The notes below the pieces were generated by a model. The model worked only from the letters and a program-made list of their open reading frames with translations. It was not told the DNA's origin and ran no database searches. This document shows positions 23,950 to 38,090 of a DNA stretch of 64,000 nucleotides, in pieces. The stretch covers positions 29,264,245 through 29,328,244 of the forward strand of contig OX637289.1 in assembly GCA_951799445.1 (NCBI GenBank). Direction: 5' to 3'. The first letter of the stretch is position 1, and every line of letters starts with the position of its first letter. This DNA is from Pseudisothecium myosuroides. Lineage: Eukaryota; Streptophyta; Bryopsida; Hypnales; Lembophyllaceae. The position numbers and the translations under genes were made by a program.

Positions 23950-24949
23950 ATGATGGCAACGCCGAGGGAGCGACATATAAAACTTTGGACGCTGGAAGAT
24001 GAGGCTGCGGACCCGGAGTTCTTTGGGAAGGTCAAAGTAGGGGATGGCAAATCTTTCTCGGCGTTGAGGGAGCGCTTGGAGTCTGCCAATGTCCTAGATT
24101 GGCCCTTTGAATTTTGGGATGCTGAGGATGGGTGCCGAATACGGAAGAAAATTGAAGCGCTCAACGACATCTTGGAGGATGTCTACGTCATTCCTGTGGG
24201 CGGTGCCAATCCGCAACCCGCCAAACGTCGGAGACTGGACGCAGATAGGAGTGCTGCTGCAGAGCCTGCAGTGCATCCGACGGGCTCCTTCGACGTACCT
24301 AAATTTCCAGATCCAGATACAACAGTTGAGATCTCGAACGAACCTCCGGGGTCCTCGAGGGTTAGCAGCGATGTTGATGGCGGTAGCGACAGCAGGGTTT
24401 CCTGGAAATCACTTATTATTTCAAAAGACGTCATGGAGCGGTATGTGAGGCAAGCGGAGCGATTGAGAAGGGAATTGAAAGACGTCTCTTTAGAAGACAA
24501 TGAATGGCAGTTGAAATCATGGGATCAAGACGGTGTTGGGATTGTGAAGGTGCACTGCATGGAATGCCACAAGGACAGCGGTGGTGACAGCGGCAACCAC
24601 AGCAATACCGTAATTGCAAATTTATTTTCAAACTTCAAAAGCAGTCATCTCGCAAGCACGCAACACATCAAGAATTGGTGCCGAAAGCACCATGTTAGCT
24701 TCCTTGATCATCCCCAGTCGGCAGTTGTAGGCGCTAGATTACCCACCCTTGGTAATAGAGCGAACACCGACCAGGTTCTATGCCTTTATCCACATTTTTA
24801 ATATATGGGGGTAATGTGAGCGCGGTCCACTGTGCCTTCCAAGCAATGGATCTTTTTTACTAACGTTTCTTAAGTGTTGTGGATGGCAGCGAATAATTAG
24901 AATGCATGTAGTAACTCACAAGGTAACTGCGATGCTCAGGGGTAATGGT

Positions 24950-26010
24950 AAAATTCTAACTTCCTAACTATCTATCCTATGTCGAGGGTAGATTGGGTAG
25001 TTGGCATCATTTCTAACGTCCCTAACTACGTAAAAAGGGGAACCCCTATGTTCCGTCCATGAACCTCTAAGACTATTTTGGGTTTTTGAACTCCACCTAG
25101 AAGTTCTACTTTCACAAAGCTACCCCTATAGTTTCAACTCTTACTCTAACTTTTAACCTCTAAGTGTACTCTAGGGTTTTTAACGTCCCAACTAATTAGA
25201 GAATTCAACTTCACAATTTTAATGCTACCATTTGACTTTGTTTTGACTTTTGACTCCAAGTTCTTACTCCTAATCTAACTCTAATATTTATCCTTGAATT
25301 TTAACTCTATGGTTTTTACTCCTAAATTAACTCCAAAATTTACCCTTGAATTTTAACTCTATGGTTTGACTTTTAACTCTAGGTTTTTACTCCTAAATTA
25401 ACTCTAAAATTTAACCACTACCTTTAACTTTTAACTTCTACTCTTAGCCTTTCACTTTAACTTTTTATTTTCCCGATTGACTCTAAAATTTAACTTTTAA
25501 TTTTAATCTGAACTTTTGACTTTAGGCTTTTGACTTTCTACCTCTAAACTTAATCCTATCGTTTTAATCCTAGGTTAACTCTAAATGTTACTCCAAATTT
25601 TACTTCTAGATTTTACTCTAGCTTGTGACCTCTAACATTCACTCTAATTTTGAATTCCTAACTTCAAGGTCTAACTCCTATTTCTACTCGTAATTTCTAC
25701 CTCCTAAATTTAGTCTAAAGTTTTTACTTTTAATTTCTACTTCTTACTCGGATTTTTTTACTCCTAATTAACCCTAACTTCCTTTTCTAAACTACCCTAA
25801 GGTTTCACTGGAAGTTTTAAACCCCCCTAAGTTAAAACTTCCAAATTAATTCTACTTTTTAACTTCCCACAGTTAACTCTAGATTTTGACTTTAGAATTT
25901 TAAGTTTAAGAAATAAAAGTGTAAATTGATTCTAATTCTAACCGCTAATTAATCCCTAATTTTAATCCTAAATTCTCTTTCTAATTTAAACCCCTAAGTT
26001 CCGTCCATGG
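24950..26010. repeat. Degenerate short-period tract in LTR copy 1
   Basis: About 1 kb of drifting TTAACTCTAAAATTT-like words, strongly pyrimidine-biased on the plus strand. The same tract is purine-biased at 44190-45130 in the inverted copy. No coding potential. Confidence 0.7.
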
Positions 26011-27769
26011 TTCTTTTTGGATGAAATTTTATTCAAAATTCCTTCGTCCTACCCCCTACCGCTTAACTTAGCCTAATGCGGTCAGTTTACGGTCGAATCT
26101 TAATTATAAGATGTTTTCGGAAACCTCTATGCCTAATCTATAACTTTTTGAATCTAAACTTCTAATTTGCACTAATCTCGGATGCTAATTACGCTCTAAG
26201 GGCTGATTAGGAAAATAAATGCTAATTAGGGAGAAACATAAAAGATTAAATCAAAAACTCACCTCTTCACTACCGGTGTCGGAAATAATTTCGTCCATGT
26301 CCACGTGTACATCCTCACGCTCCATGGTAGTCTTTGGCTTTGTTTTGAATTTTTTCCAAGCTCACTGCTTATTTAGGAAATATTACAATTTTTGATGATC
26401 TAAACTCCCTCTTTCCTTTCTTCCTTTCTTTTCTTTCTTCCTCCGTCTTCTACACTAGCACTATTCCACCTAAGCTTTTATGAGTCTTATACTATGGTCT
26501 CAAACTCCAAGGAGGTTTTTAAGATGCCAACTATCTTCTTACACAAATTGGCTTTGTATCATCCTAATCCTTCTTCCAATGGTCACAAGGGGCTCTTTGA
26601 GATTTCCTCCTTGGACCTACCTACTCCTAGGGCTAGGTCACTATTTATTGTCTCCCTCCCTTGGTTCCTTACTTCCTCTCTTCTTCTCTAATCTCCCTCC
26701 ATAGTTGTGTACATGTTTGGTTGGTTAGAGTGAAATATGCAAGGTTGTGTGCAGGTGTGATTTGGAGGTGTTGACTCTTCTTTTCTTCCTTCTCCTTTTT
26801 CCCAATTACAAGTTGGATTTGTGACCCTTTGGTTCCCAACTGAGTGTATACTGTCTTGTAACCTGAACTCTGATCTAGCTTCAAAACTTGATTTCTAAAC
26901 TAGCCTTACGTCTAATTTTCTAAACTACCTTTATAGCTTGATTTATGAACTAGCTTCCTAACTGGGCTCCTAAACTAGCTCTATGTCTGAATTTCTAAAA
27001 TACCTTTGTAACTTGATTTCTGGACTAGGTCCTGATTTGTCAAAAATCACAAAAAAAGAAGGAAAGTTGGGACCCCGCAGGGTATCATCCCGTTGTGGAC
27101 TGATGTCCAGCCATGTATGTATGTGAGAGAAGTTCTGTCCCGAGAAAAAAGTTCAGTCACGAAGGGCCAAGCAAGGTGCCGACTGGGCGGGTGCCGACCT
27201 TGGCTGGGGTCGCGGTCTGGTACTGCTGCTAGGGGCCACGGCCGGTACAGCTGCTGTGTATGGCTGGTACTGCTGCTAGGGCCATGCCGGTACAGCTGCT
27301 GTGTATTGGCTGGTACAGCTGCTGGGTATATGGCTGGTACTTACTGGCTTGGTCCAAATTCTTAAATCCACCTCCGGGTTCCCTTAGGGGAACCCACACA
27401 AAAAATAAAACTGGAATTTCTTGAAGGTTAGGGCCAGAGCCAGAGCTTCGCCGTTCGGAGGGGTGAGGTGTGGGATTTTTTTAAACTACTAGACTCTAGG
27501 ATAAAATTCCGGGTGTAGGTGTTGGTCTTGCCCAAACTTTGAACGCACAATACCTATCACATGCTAATACTAATGTCTTGGAAGCTAAACTTTGGACCTT
27601 TCCAAGAAGATCTTGGAAACTAGACTTTGGAACTAAGAACAATGGGGGTTTAAAGCTCCGCCGTAAGGTTGGTTTTAACACCAACTTTAGGACTGGTGAT
27701 GCTTCATGGGCTCAAAGCTTCGCCGTCTAGGACTTGTTTTAACACACGCTATAGGACTGGCGTAGGGAC

Positions 27770-27935
27770 AAAGTTAAAGCTTCGCCGTTCCCCGGGGGGG
27801 GGTCCACTCAACAAGGAGAAGATTAGAAGAGGGTTTGGAATAAACTTAGCAAAAACATGTACAAGGAGGTTTAAAGCTTCGCCGTCCCAGAGGGGGGTCC
27901 ACTCAACAAGGAAAAAAAGATTAGAAGAGGGTGTA
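27770..27935. repeat. Short direct repeats in LTR copy 1
   Basis: Repeated AAAGCTTCGCCGT, GGGGGTCCACTCAACAAGG and AGATTAGAAGAGGG blocks, about 110 bp apart. The inverted LTR copy carries three such units at about 42355-42610. Confidence 0.6.
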
Positions 27936-28329
27936 ACGAAATACAAAGATAATCACACAAGTTAGACCACGTGGCAACACAAAGCTCACACGCTAAAGGC
28001 CCCCCAAAACGGCATCGCCAAGGTACAGTGGGGGGTGACTTTAGAATTAGTGCAAGAGACTAAGACCCTTAAAACTCCACAAGTTAGAACACAACATGCA
28101 CGAGAGGGAGAGAGAGGCTCTCCACTCACAACAAAGTACCAAAACTTTGCAAAAGTGTACACAAAATAAGGTAGAAGGACCCCCAAGGACCTTCAAAGCT
28201 TGAAAATAAGCAACAATGGAGCCAAAAGTGCTCCGAAAACACCGTAGAGGTTTTTGGCTTGAAACGCCAAAATATCCAAAATAACTTGGACCCACGGACC
28301 CAAAACAAGAATTGGGGGTGTTTTAGAGA

Positions 28330-28365
28330 GAGAAATAGGGCCCTTATATAGGTTTCCCAAGGGCT
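28330..28365 (-). promoter_or_regulatory. Putative LTR promoter, copy 1
   Basis: The minus strand reads CCTATATAAGGGCCC followed by a TCTCTCTCTAAAAC stretch. This is a TATA box with a likely start about 30 bp downstream, conserved in copy 2 at 41936. Confidence 0.5.
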
Positions 28366-31300
28366 CACCCCTCTCTCTAAAGCTCTAAGGTAACCTTATC
28401 AACGGGGATTTTCATCCTCATCCTCAAAGATTTTCATCCTACATCCTAAATTTCTACTTCTATCATCTATGCTGGACCAACATCCTAACTTTTGGAGATT
28501 AGCTCCAATCGCCGAACGGATTGCGCCGTTGGATCCAGATCACCGTGTTTACTCCAAGATCCCCTTCACCTCCCGTACCGAGGCCAAAAACCCATCGTAG
28601 GCTAATTTAGTTTCAAAACCAAATCGTGGTAAAATCCTAGATCTTGGGGGTCTCCTATTTTGAGAAATGTGAATAGCCTAGGGTCTCCGATAGGTGCGAG
28701 AGAGTCGGGAAGGACTTTTGGTTGACTTCGTTTCGCCATCGTATGGTCCCGGAATGCTGGTCAACGCGGCGGGGACCCCGCCACGTGGTTAATTCCCGAG
28801 GAATCTCGCCGTTTCTGGTACTTGCTGCTATCGGAATGTCGTGAAACTTCACGGAGCGCATTATTAACATAAAACAAGCTAGTCTAATTTTTAGTGAGAT
28901 TTTATTGTAACCTGGGTAATTTCCATGAAATTCCCGTTGGAGGTTAGGAGGGTTGACCACCCGGAAAAGGTTCTTCTGCAAGTCGGAAGATGCCGGGATT
29001 TTTCACGTGACCTCTCAGGGAGTCGCATGAAAGACGTGCGGGTGCGTTTCCGTACCTGGCATGATTGGTCAATGGAGATTCAAAACTGGCCATCTCCTCG
29101 AATTAGCGACGGTGCGGGAATCTTCTGCAGGTGGAGGAATCTTGGCGAACCGATTCGCCGTTGGACTCCTGGCATGGGATGCACCCTAGAACACCATCTT
29201 TGGGTTGTAGATTCCTCCACGGGCCCGGTCTTGTGTGAGTGGCTCCTACATGCTAACAATCGGGATTTTGGGAATTCGTCAATCTAATGGGGAATTCTAA
29301 ATCTAACTCTAGAACCCGACCTAGTGGCCTCGCTGTAGATCCCTCGGACCGACCTAGCCATGACTCGCCACATTCATGGTGGGATTTAGCCCTTTTGGGG
29401 CTGTGTGACTCGAATCCTCCAAATCTAACCTTTTCGTTATTTCTATACTATTTTTAGGCAAGGTTTGGGGGATTCTAAGTAAAAAACACAAATCTAGACC
29501 AAATACTATAATGGGTATGACACAACCCTATTTCGGTTCTACACTCTTTTTATGGGTTTTTTTATATTTTTATCAACTTTAAATTGCAAATTTCCAAAAA
29601 AATAATTCTACGAGTCCCAAGTGACAAATTGGGAGCTCACAGCAGTCGGCAAAGGAAAATCCGTTATCTTGTCCCCATCAAAACACAAGGAGCTCATCGA
29701 CGAGGGCATTTCCATACTGCGAGCTGTGAACTCGGGGCTTCCTGCAGGAGTGCTGCCATTCACAATGGTTGGGGACGTACAAACTCCGCACCCTAAAAGC
29801 TTTTGGTTTAAGGTAAAATGTCCATATTGTCGCGATATGTTGAGTTTGTGCCCCCCAAAGAAGAATTTGGAAACGAACTTGCTGAATCACATATCAGGTT
29901 TGAAGCATATGGTGGCTGTCGAGGAAGCCCAGGCACTGCAGTCTAAATCTACCGGGTTGCTAACCGGAAGGCGGGGCAGGCTTGCCAAATCCGGGAGTAC
30001 CAATACTCACTCAAATCAGCCAGATTTGTATTCTTGGTTCACCGGTGCTTCGGGAGGGAGCGATGCAGGTATGGGTTCTACCTCGAGTGTAGATGCAAAT
30101 GCTTTGAAGGGTTTCATGTGTTGGGGCTATCGGGATTCACATTGTTCGTATAATGGTCTGAGATATGCAGTAAGAGGGTTGCTAGCTGATTCCATGTCTG
30201 GCGGTGTTTGGTATAGTGAGCCACATCTTTCTGCATCTGTGACTGTGGGTGGGGAGTATACAGAAATTACTGGCGCTTTTCGGCATAGGGGATGTGTTCG
30301 ATTTTGTGCTGATGGAAAAGGGTTTGTGAACCTCACATGCGGAATGTGCGTTCAGATACCCTAGCAGAATGATTTCAAGAAAAGGGTGCTCAGAGAGGAT
30401 CATTCCATCGAGAAAAGAGGTAGTCGGACTACTGCAGGTAGTAGGAGAGTCGAATATTTGACAGTTCTTGAGCTTGTTCGTCATGGCAGGGACATGAGAA
30501 ACAAGTTGAGGTCTGAAAAATTAAGTCATTGGTCAGCAAGAGCTAGGGTAGTGCAGTTAAAGGTAAAGCGACCAACTTTGAGGGAGATAGCGAAACAAGC
30601 ATCTTCTGAGCACAATTTGATGAAATTATGTAATAACATTTTGAATGCTCATAGAACGGGTGCTTTTGGGGGTAAACCTGCATTGTGGGACTTCATCAGC
30701 GATGCCGCCCAGAATTTGAACCGGGACAGGCGGGGGAACCGGTACTCTAACAACGCGAAATCGTTTCCTCAAGTGATGAAGGTATATGGAGGTAAAAGAA
30801 TGTGTGATGTATTCAGCTTGAATTATTGTGGACCTCATTACAGCACTGTAAAGAGGGATCACAAGAGAGGGGTTCAATTTATACCGGGGGAACATTCTGA
30901 GATTTTTTCAGCTGTTGCAAAAATTTACAAAAAGGCGAAAGTACAGCTAGGAATTACCGGACCAGTTCCTGTGATCCTTGCTGAGGACGAAACTAAAGTT
31001 AAAGGACGGGTTGCTTACGAGCCTAAGTGGGACAGCTTGGCCGGTTTTTGTGGTCCAAACTGCAGATCATGTCTGTGTTTCTAGTTTTAAGCCGCTTGTT
31101 GGTTCTGGAGAGGAAGGGTACAACATGATTTTGGACTCGTTTAGGAACAACAAGGTAGGGGGGTTTGCTAGAGTGATAGTTGTAAATCCAATGCATGATA
31201 AGTTGCCTCGTTTAGTACTGGTTGCATGTTGCACGTGTAATTGTTTTGATTCAGCGTGGGTTAGGAGGCAATGGGGAATTATCGATGATTTGTGGGCTAA

Positions 31301-33374
31301 AGAATGTTTGCAGGCCGTGGGTCCTATTGTGGGGCATGCCAGCGATGGAGACTCCTGCAAAAGACAGCTCATGTTATAGGATTTTAGAAGTGACGTTGGA
31401 ACTCGTCTAACTGTTGGTTGGGAGGGTTGGAATTTGACCTGTGCACTTGATGAGCAAGGAAATGCTCGCGGACTACACGACCAGGATTACATTCATAATG
31501 GGAAAAAATTGATTAACCCTCTTTTGTCTGCAGTTCGTGTGTTGCAGCTAGGTGGAGATGTCTGCACGCTTGAGCATTTGGGTTTTGTTTACAACCGCTT
31601 CACAGCCGACGAACATGGACTGAAGCAGGAAGACGTGGACCGCAAAGACAGGCAGAATTGGGCTTCAGCCCAACGAATTTGTCAATTGAAGGTCCGACAA
31701 TGCTTGAAATTGTTACGTGAGTCTCCAGATGTAAACAGAGAACGTTGCTTGGGTACTGAGACATACCTCCAAATTTGTGGCGAGTACATAGACATTTTTT
31801 GTTCCCCAACTACAGGTTTGCGTGACAGAATTGTGTTGGCTTCAAAAGTTTCTTTTTTCTTCCGTTTGTGGCGATTGTGGCTTAAACATGGTGATCACGG
31901 GGTTCTTGGGAATTCTAAGCAAATTGTCAAAGCTCATCACTTTGTGAGCAAACAGTGTTTCATTGATATCCAGTTGTCATGTAGTTTTGCTGTGCTACTG
32001 ATAATTCATTTTAGGGACAGATACGCCCATCTGCCTGTACCGTTGCACTTAACAGGGAGTGATTCATGCGAGATTTTCTTCTCTAAAATTGGTGGAATGA
32101 ACGGGGCAGAACGAGCATACGATTTTCACGAACTTGTAAACACAGCCAACACTTTGAACCAACTGTCCGCCATCGAGTACGGTGAAAATGGATTCAAATT
32201 CAATAAAGTCCACAACAAGATGGAGAATATTTGGGCTAAGCTGCATCCGTTGGTGGAGGGTCAAACTGCCTGTGAATTAGGTGACTACAATTTAATAAGT
32301 ACAAATGCAGATGTTGTGGATGCGTTGAAGGAAGGTTTCATTTGGGCGCAGCGTACTCTCAGAGGGCTGAACATGGCGCCCACCGTCCATGCAGCACCTG
32401 CCCGGAAATTGTGGTTCAATAAGCCGTGGGTCACTGAGAAGGAGGACTTAAGCTTTATGGCGTACACTCCTGCTGCAAATCTCGTGCCTGGTGAGGATGG
32501 CGATAGTGAAGTTTTGTGGCAGACATTTGCAGCAGCTGAATCATCCCGAAGTGCTAATTCTGAAGTACCTGCTGCAGCAATTTCAAACCTCGAAGATGAG
32601 GTAGTTGATGATGGAGTGTGCCCGCAAGTTTGCTTGGAGGACGAAACTCGTGATGCCATAGCTGATATCATGAACAGCCATGAAGACCAAGTTTCTAGTC
32701 GCTTGGTTCCGCCCAAAGTTCTCCCAGTAGTTGAATATGCTGGTCACACAATTTTCAAATCAACGCTTGTTTCGCAATTGAATGGAAATCCATTTCTCTC
32801 GAAGGACCGGCTAACTCGTGTGAAGCACTCGATGTACTTCAACAATCACGATGATTACATGACTGCTGCCGCTAGCAGCAGTACTTGCCTTCTTGGTCTT
32901 GGAAGTGATTGTGGAATTTATTTTGTCCAACGTTCAAGCACCACCAAAGCATCCACTGTGAAAGCTGCAGGAAAAAGAAAGAAAGGGAAAAAAGGAGTCT
33001 CCAAGACCGGCAATCCAACAAATGTTCTGCAAGGCGTGGATGATGGCTCATGGTGGATTGGGAGGGTTCAAAAAATGCGGAGGAAGGTGGGAACGCAGTG
33101 GGGTCTCCTTCGTCATCCGGTGGACTTGATTAACTGAACTGCTGTAGCCGCAAAAAAGAACCCAGTCCAGAGCCCAATTCAAGTCCTGTTACAGTATTTT
33201 AGTAAAACGACTGGATTGAACAAATCCAAATATGACCACAGTGATACCAAGTGGGTGGATATTGAGTGCATAATCACCACTGTGACACTGTCCTTTAATT
33301 CTGTAAATTCTGTGTATACCGTCAACCGGGAGGATGCGGAGGCGTTAAACAAATTTGTGGCAGATCGCAGTTGA

Positions 33375-34725
33375 ATTCATTTTTTCTTTTGCTGCAGCTA
33401 GTTCCACATTGCAGGGAAGGAACAGTTGTGAAGACTTGCTCCAGATAAGCTTGACAGACTTTCCCACTTCAATTTCCTGCCTTATATGTGTGAATTTAGT
33501 CTTTGAATTCTTTGATTGTTGTGGTCCCTTGTATTTGGCAATTGCAACAGTTTCTAGTTGTCAGTTTCCCACGTGCCAATATATAACGACCTTGTCATTT
33601 CGAAAATATTTTCAGGTGAGGTGGCAAAATTGGGCCATTCTTTTTGGATTTTCCAAATTTCCCAAAATCTTGAAGTGATGGAGTACGGCACCTCACATGT
33701 GTGGCAATTTAATTCCAAGTGAGGTAAGCTTGTTTTTTAGTTATCATTTACAATCATCCGAAAACACTCTCAAGTCCTAAACCCCTCTTTTCTTGCAATT
33801 CATGATTTTTTACAAGTAATATCCCGCCTGTGAATTTGTCATTTGCATCATGCCTTAACATCATTTTAGGACCATTTGAAGACCAAACCCGTGTACTCCC
33901 ACAATTCAGGATTTATACCAAGTGAACCAAAACTATGAACTCTCTTTTGCAGTTCTCATTACACATCATTTCTTTTTTTTTCATCCAATATGAAGCACAT
34001 GTTTCCTAATTCTCATGATCTTTTGGAATTATTCTCACATTAGGCCACATTATTGATTTGAATGCAGTACCATGTCTTGCTGATGCATCTTCAGAATTTC
34101 CCCCTTGGCCAGCCCTTCAAATTCAGGTTTCTTCTCCAGCCTTGACAGTCTTGCATTCCCATTTTATTTTGTTGCAAATTGTCTCAGCTTGTTGCCCTGT
34201 TCTCACTTACTGCGCAGTGCAGCCAAATGTCGTTGGACCCCAAGCGTGACACTGTGGGAGGCTGGGTTCACTTGTTTCTTACTTCCTTTCTGCCTGTACT
34301 GCTGTTCCTGCTAGCTCGATAGATTCGCTCATTCTTCCTAGTTTGAACGCTCTCTTCAGTATGCTTGTTGGGTTGTCTTGATATTGTTGTCCACTTGTCC
34401 TTGGGGGTTGGATTGTGAGTTTTACTACTCGTAGTTGTTGGGTTTGAAGCGCTATGTGCATTCCTGCTGCGTTGCATTTTGGGGCCTACGGATTTGCGGG
34501 GCATCTCTCCTAGTTTCTGTTGTCCTCTTCTGTCTGTCAATTCTCCGGTAGTGCTTCCTGCGGCAATCTTCTCAGGCGGCACCCCTACAGATTACGTCCC
34601 CTTCTACTGGTTCTAGTCATTGGTGGTTGTTTTTAGTTCTTCTTTTTGTGTTCGTGCTTGTGGGTACTCGTTGGTGCTGCAAGTTTTAGTCATTCTTGCC
34701 GTTTAGACAGTGTTTAAGCTTGACG
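33375..34725 (+). other. Spacer between large and small genes of copy B
   Basis: Non-coding 1.35 kb, longer than the 0.5-kb spacer in copy A. No gene, terminal repeat or nested element is recognised. Confidence 0.45.
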
Positions 34726-35349
34726 ATGGGTTCTGATGGTTACAACTGGGGTTCGATGGGAGGACATGCGTCGGGTCCCAATCTGGGTTGGAGTGAGCGT
34801 ATCGAAGCTGTCCCCGTTGACTGCCTCATTCCGTGCATGATGCAAGGACTCGCAGCGCCAATTGATCAATGGGACGACTTTGGAGCTGCAAACGAAGGAC
34901 GGGCTGCTAGGATACGGTCGATTCCGTCAGCAGCTGCAACGTGCTGGGAGTGGAACCACCTGGTTTCTTCATCGCTGGAGTATGCATGTTTGCGTTTGGC
35001 GCAGTTTGAGCTTCTGCAGGTGCCTCGCCATTGGAAGTTTGACCGGGATGCTTTCATCGTGCAGAACTTCGACCGCACAGTCGCTGTGTTTTCCAAATCG
35101 TGGCAGCTCTTAGCGCCTCTCTCTGACCACCTGCGCACATCCCCCCTCTCAGATTTGTCCGATGGAGAGTTGCTGGAGCTTCGTTCGGTCAGGGTTGTCA
35201 CACCGCCCAGACCGCCCGCCTGTCCACCCGTCCGATTCGCCCGTCCGGTAGAGGTGCCGGCCGTCCGATGTAGTCAACGCCCGATTGACTTTTCAACAAG
35301 GTAAAAACATGTAGACGTGGATTTACCTTGTCCATGGTGTTTGACATGT

Positions 35350-35430
35350 GGCGGGGACTTAAGGATGTCTCAGCAGGGACTTAAGGATGTCTGGGCGGGG
35401 ACTTAAGGATGTCTGGGCCGGGACTTAACT
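35350..35430 (+). repeat. Subterminal GGACTTAAGG repeats, left end
   Basis: Four copies of GGGACTTAAGGATGTCT-type units about 25 bp apart, just inside the left end. A mirrored cluster of about seven lies at 49110-49285. Such subterminal arrays are candidate transposase-binding sites (inference). Confidence 0.7.
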
Positions 35431-37729
35431 AGGACTTTAAAATGGTTGTGGACGTAATTTTTTTTTTAATTTGTGATTGCAATTTTGAAAATTATGGAGC
35501 ATGTAATATATCATTGGAAAGGTCTTCAAAAGACTTTTCTAATGGTATATTACACGGCCTTATTTTTCTCAAAATTGTAGTCACAAATCAAAAAACAAAT
35601 CTGCTGTCAAGATGGAACACATAGAGACAGGCGGGGACGTTACGGGACCAATCTATACCATGGGAGCACTTGGTTAATTATTTTTGGAGCCCACTCATTC
35701 AATGCGTCATAAGATTCTTCTCTTAACGTTAAAGAATGACAAATTGTATTGCTGACAACTGAAATTAGCACATTTTGTTAGATATTCATTTAGAACAATA
35801 CCTATATCTAAAATTTGATGTAGTACGGATTATAGAAGAGTTTGGTAAGAATTTTCCATTATCATAATGTATAATACAACATGATAAGACTCTTTGTTAG
35901 AAAATGACTTTGTGTTTTAGGTTTGAATGTTGTGAGTTTAACATTGATTAAAAAGTTAACTTTAGGTCATTTTAGAAGATAGGTACAAGGACTTGCCATT
36001 TCAATTGTTGAATTCAATATTAGAATTGCATCAAGATTTACATCAACCACGTTATTTGATTTTCTTAAAATTCTTTTGGATTAGTGTAGTGGGTATATAA
36101 AACAATTTGCATTTAAATTAGTGAATTAAACATTGGATTTATTGGAATTTACATTAGCCTTGCTTAGTTTAGTTTAAAAAAATTAAATTGCTTTGCCGAG
36201 TATGTAAAAGGATTTGAAATCTTTATTGGTTAACCCCTAAACGCCCAAGGCCTTTTTCTTGCCAAAAAACACTGAAAACTGCCATTTCTATAGCAAACAG
36301 TAAAAAACATTGAAATTTAATATTTTTTTTGCACATGTAACCATAGGATCTTACAACTAACTAGTATGAGAACGTATGGAAAAAATTTCAGAATTTTTGA
36401 CCGAACAGATTGCAAGATATTTGCGTTTGAAGTGGAAAAAATAAGTTTTTCAGCACATTGCAGGACTAGATTTTTTGACTGAACATTTTTAATTAAATTT
36501 TTTTGCACTACAAAGTTGTGAGCTTTAAATTTTTATAGTGGAGAATTGATTTAAGAGTCTAGGGAAAAAATAATATTCAAAAAAACTTAATTTTCATTCC
36601 TACAAAAATTGTTCAGTAGAAGTAGGTACCAGATAGAAGGAAAATCTAAAATATCAATATATTTTAGATGGAATTAAAATACACTAATCTCAATGGTGAG
36701 ATTGTTCTAGCAAGTAAACTAAACCATGAAAAAAAAATTTGAAAAATTTGAAAATTTGCATTCAAAAATGAATCCTACAAGTTATTTTTTTCAAGAAGAT
36801 GCTCTAACTGCCCCCAAAACAAGAATGTCCATAACTTTTTCAAAACAAATCCAAATGAAATGAATCAAAGCTTTCTAAATAGACAAAATATAATCTATGG
36901 AAAAAAAAACATTAAAAGAAAAAAATCAAAATTTTGCCAATTTATTTTTGCTGCCCGGGCTACCCGCCGTCCCATGTTTTGAGCTTATTTGGTCATAATT
37001 GTTGTTCCTAGACACCAATTGTGAAAAACATTATATTCCCACAAAGCTAATCAGTTTTTTCTACCTCCAAAAACAGTTTCAAAAAATCACAACAAAAATT
37101 CAGCCTATAGGTACCTACCCGAAATTTCATTTGTCTCCCAAAGGGACAATGGGCCTTTAGGGGTTACATGAACAATTGGGTTTGCAGATACTCATATCAA
37201 TTACATTCTTTATATTTTGTTTTTATTTGATTTAGATTATTTATTTGTAGTTCTGCAATTATTTTTTATTTTTTTAGAGATGAAATCACAAATCTCCAAT
37301 AAATTTTTAAAAATTCAATTTTATTTTAATATTTTTCTTTTAGTTTTTGAAATTAATTTGGATTACTTTAGTGGCTATGTAAAAGAGTTTTATTGTTGAA
37401 TTAAACATTGGAGCTGTGCAAATTCACATGAACCACATTTTGTTTATTTTCATTTAAATTCTTTTAAGTTACTTTTGTAGGTACATTAAAGAGTTTGACT
37501 TCTATATGATTGAATGGAACATTTGGGTGCATACAATTACTCTAATGACATTAATTTTTATTTTATTTTAAATTTTCATTGAATCATTTTTGTAAATTGC
37601 TACAACTGCATTCTATTTATTTTAATATAATTCCTCGGGATTCTTCTTATTTGTATATAGAAGGATTTGCCATATTTATGATTGAATGCAATATATTAAG
37701 GTTTCTACATCCAACATTTTAAAAATAAG

Positions 37730-38090
37730 GCGTGGACTTAAGGAATTTTTAATTCACTCCCAAAAACCTTCTCATTTTGGAAGTATCCGAGCGCGGACTT
37801 AAGCGATTGGGCGCGGACTTAAGGAATTCCTGCTTCACATCCAAAATTTGCTCATTTTGGGAGTGTCCGGGCGCGGACTTAAGCGACTGGGCGCGGACTT
37901 AAGGAATTCCTGCTTCACGTCCAAAATCTGCTCATTTCGGGAGTGTCCGGGTGCGGACTTAAGCGACTGGGCGCGGACTTAAGGAATTCCTGCTTCACTT
38001 CCAAAATCTGCTCATTTCGGGAGTGTCCAGGCACGGACTTAAGCAACTGGGCGCGGACTTAAGGACAGGGCACGGACTTAAGGGGACAGC
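37730..38090 (+). repeat. Internal tandem array of 80-90 bp units (left arm)
   Basis: Four units, each with GGCGCGGACTTAAGGAATTC, CTGCTTCAC.TCCAAAAT, and GGGAGTGTCCGGG. Core GGACTTAAG is shared with the subterminal repeats. Mirrored at 46465-46815. Confidence 0.8.

Larger units (their letters stand above)
24726..29641 (-). mobile_element. Level 4: solo-LTR-like element, copy 1 (4,916 bp)
   Basis: On the plus strand it starts TGTAGGCGCTAG and ends GGGAGCTCACA, so it has TG...CA ends. The 5-bp duplication GCAGT lies at 24721-24725 and 29642-29646. A second copy in opposite orientation lies at 40646-45497. It has no internal direct terminal repeats and no gag or pol frame, but it has a TATA box region near 28343-28350 on the minus strand. 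TG/CA ends plus a 5-bp TSD and an internal promoter fit a single very long LTR left after recombination. A non-autonomous LTR element is the alternative. Confidence 0.75.
23950..33374 (+). pseudogene. Large transposase-like gene, copy B (broken, split by an LTR)
   Basis: Same intronless gene as copy A, from ATG 23950 (MMATPRERHIKLW) to TGA ending 33374, about 1,500 codons once the insertion 24726-29641 is removed. That removal restores the frame (QSAVGKGK). Visible parts: WPFEFWDAED; first zinc finger HCMECHKDSGG ... SHLASTQH; second finger CPYCRDML ... NHISGLKH; core motifs LAEDETKVKGRV, GHASDGDSCKRQL, HDQDYIHNGKKL, EHGLKQEDVDRKDRQNW and LTGSDSCEIFFSKIGG; and a C-terminal DGSWWIGRVQKMRRK segment. 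Breaks are in-frame stops at 30362 (TAG), 31377 (TAG) and 33135 (TGA), and a 1-bp frameshift near 31060. In the best stretches the two copies agree at roughly two thirds of residues by eye. The breaks differ from those of copy A, so the two decayed independently. Confidence 0.85.

Noticed and set aside
24715..24723. 9-bp duplication CAGTCGGCA around the first LTR
   Set aside because: The 5-bp reading GCAGT leaves TG/CA ends and restores the reading frame. The longer match comes from a local repeat in the target.
28655..29287. Frames of 108-120 codons in the LTR with protein-like translations
   Set aside because: The same sequence in LTR copy 2 does not keep one consistent frame with motifs. 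No gag or pol similarity.
35182..35190. 9-bp TSD CGTTCGGTC, which would suggest a Mutator element
   Set aside because: Shifting the boundary by one base gives the canonical CAGGG end and an 8-bp TSD, so hAT is the simpler reading.
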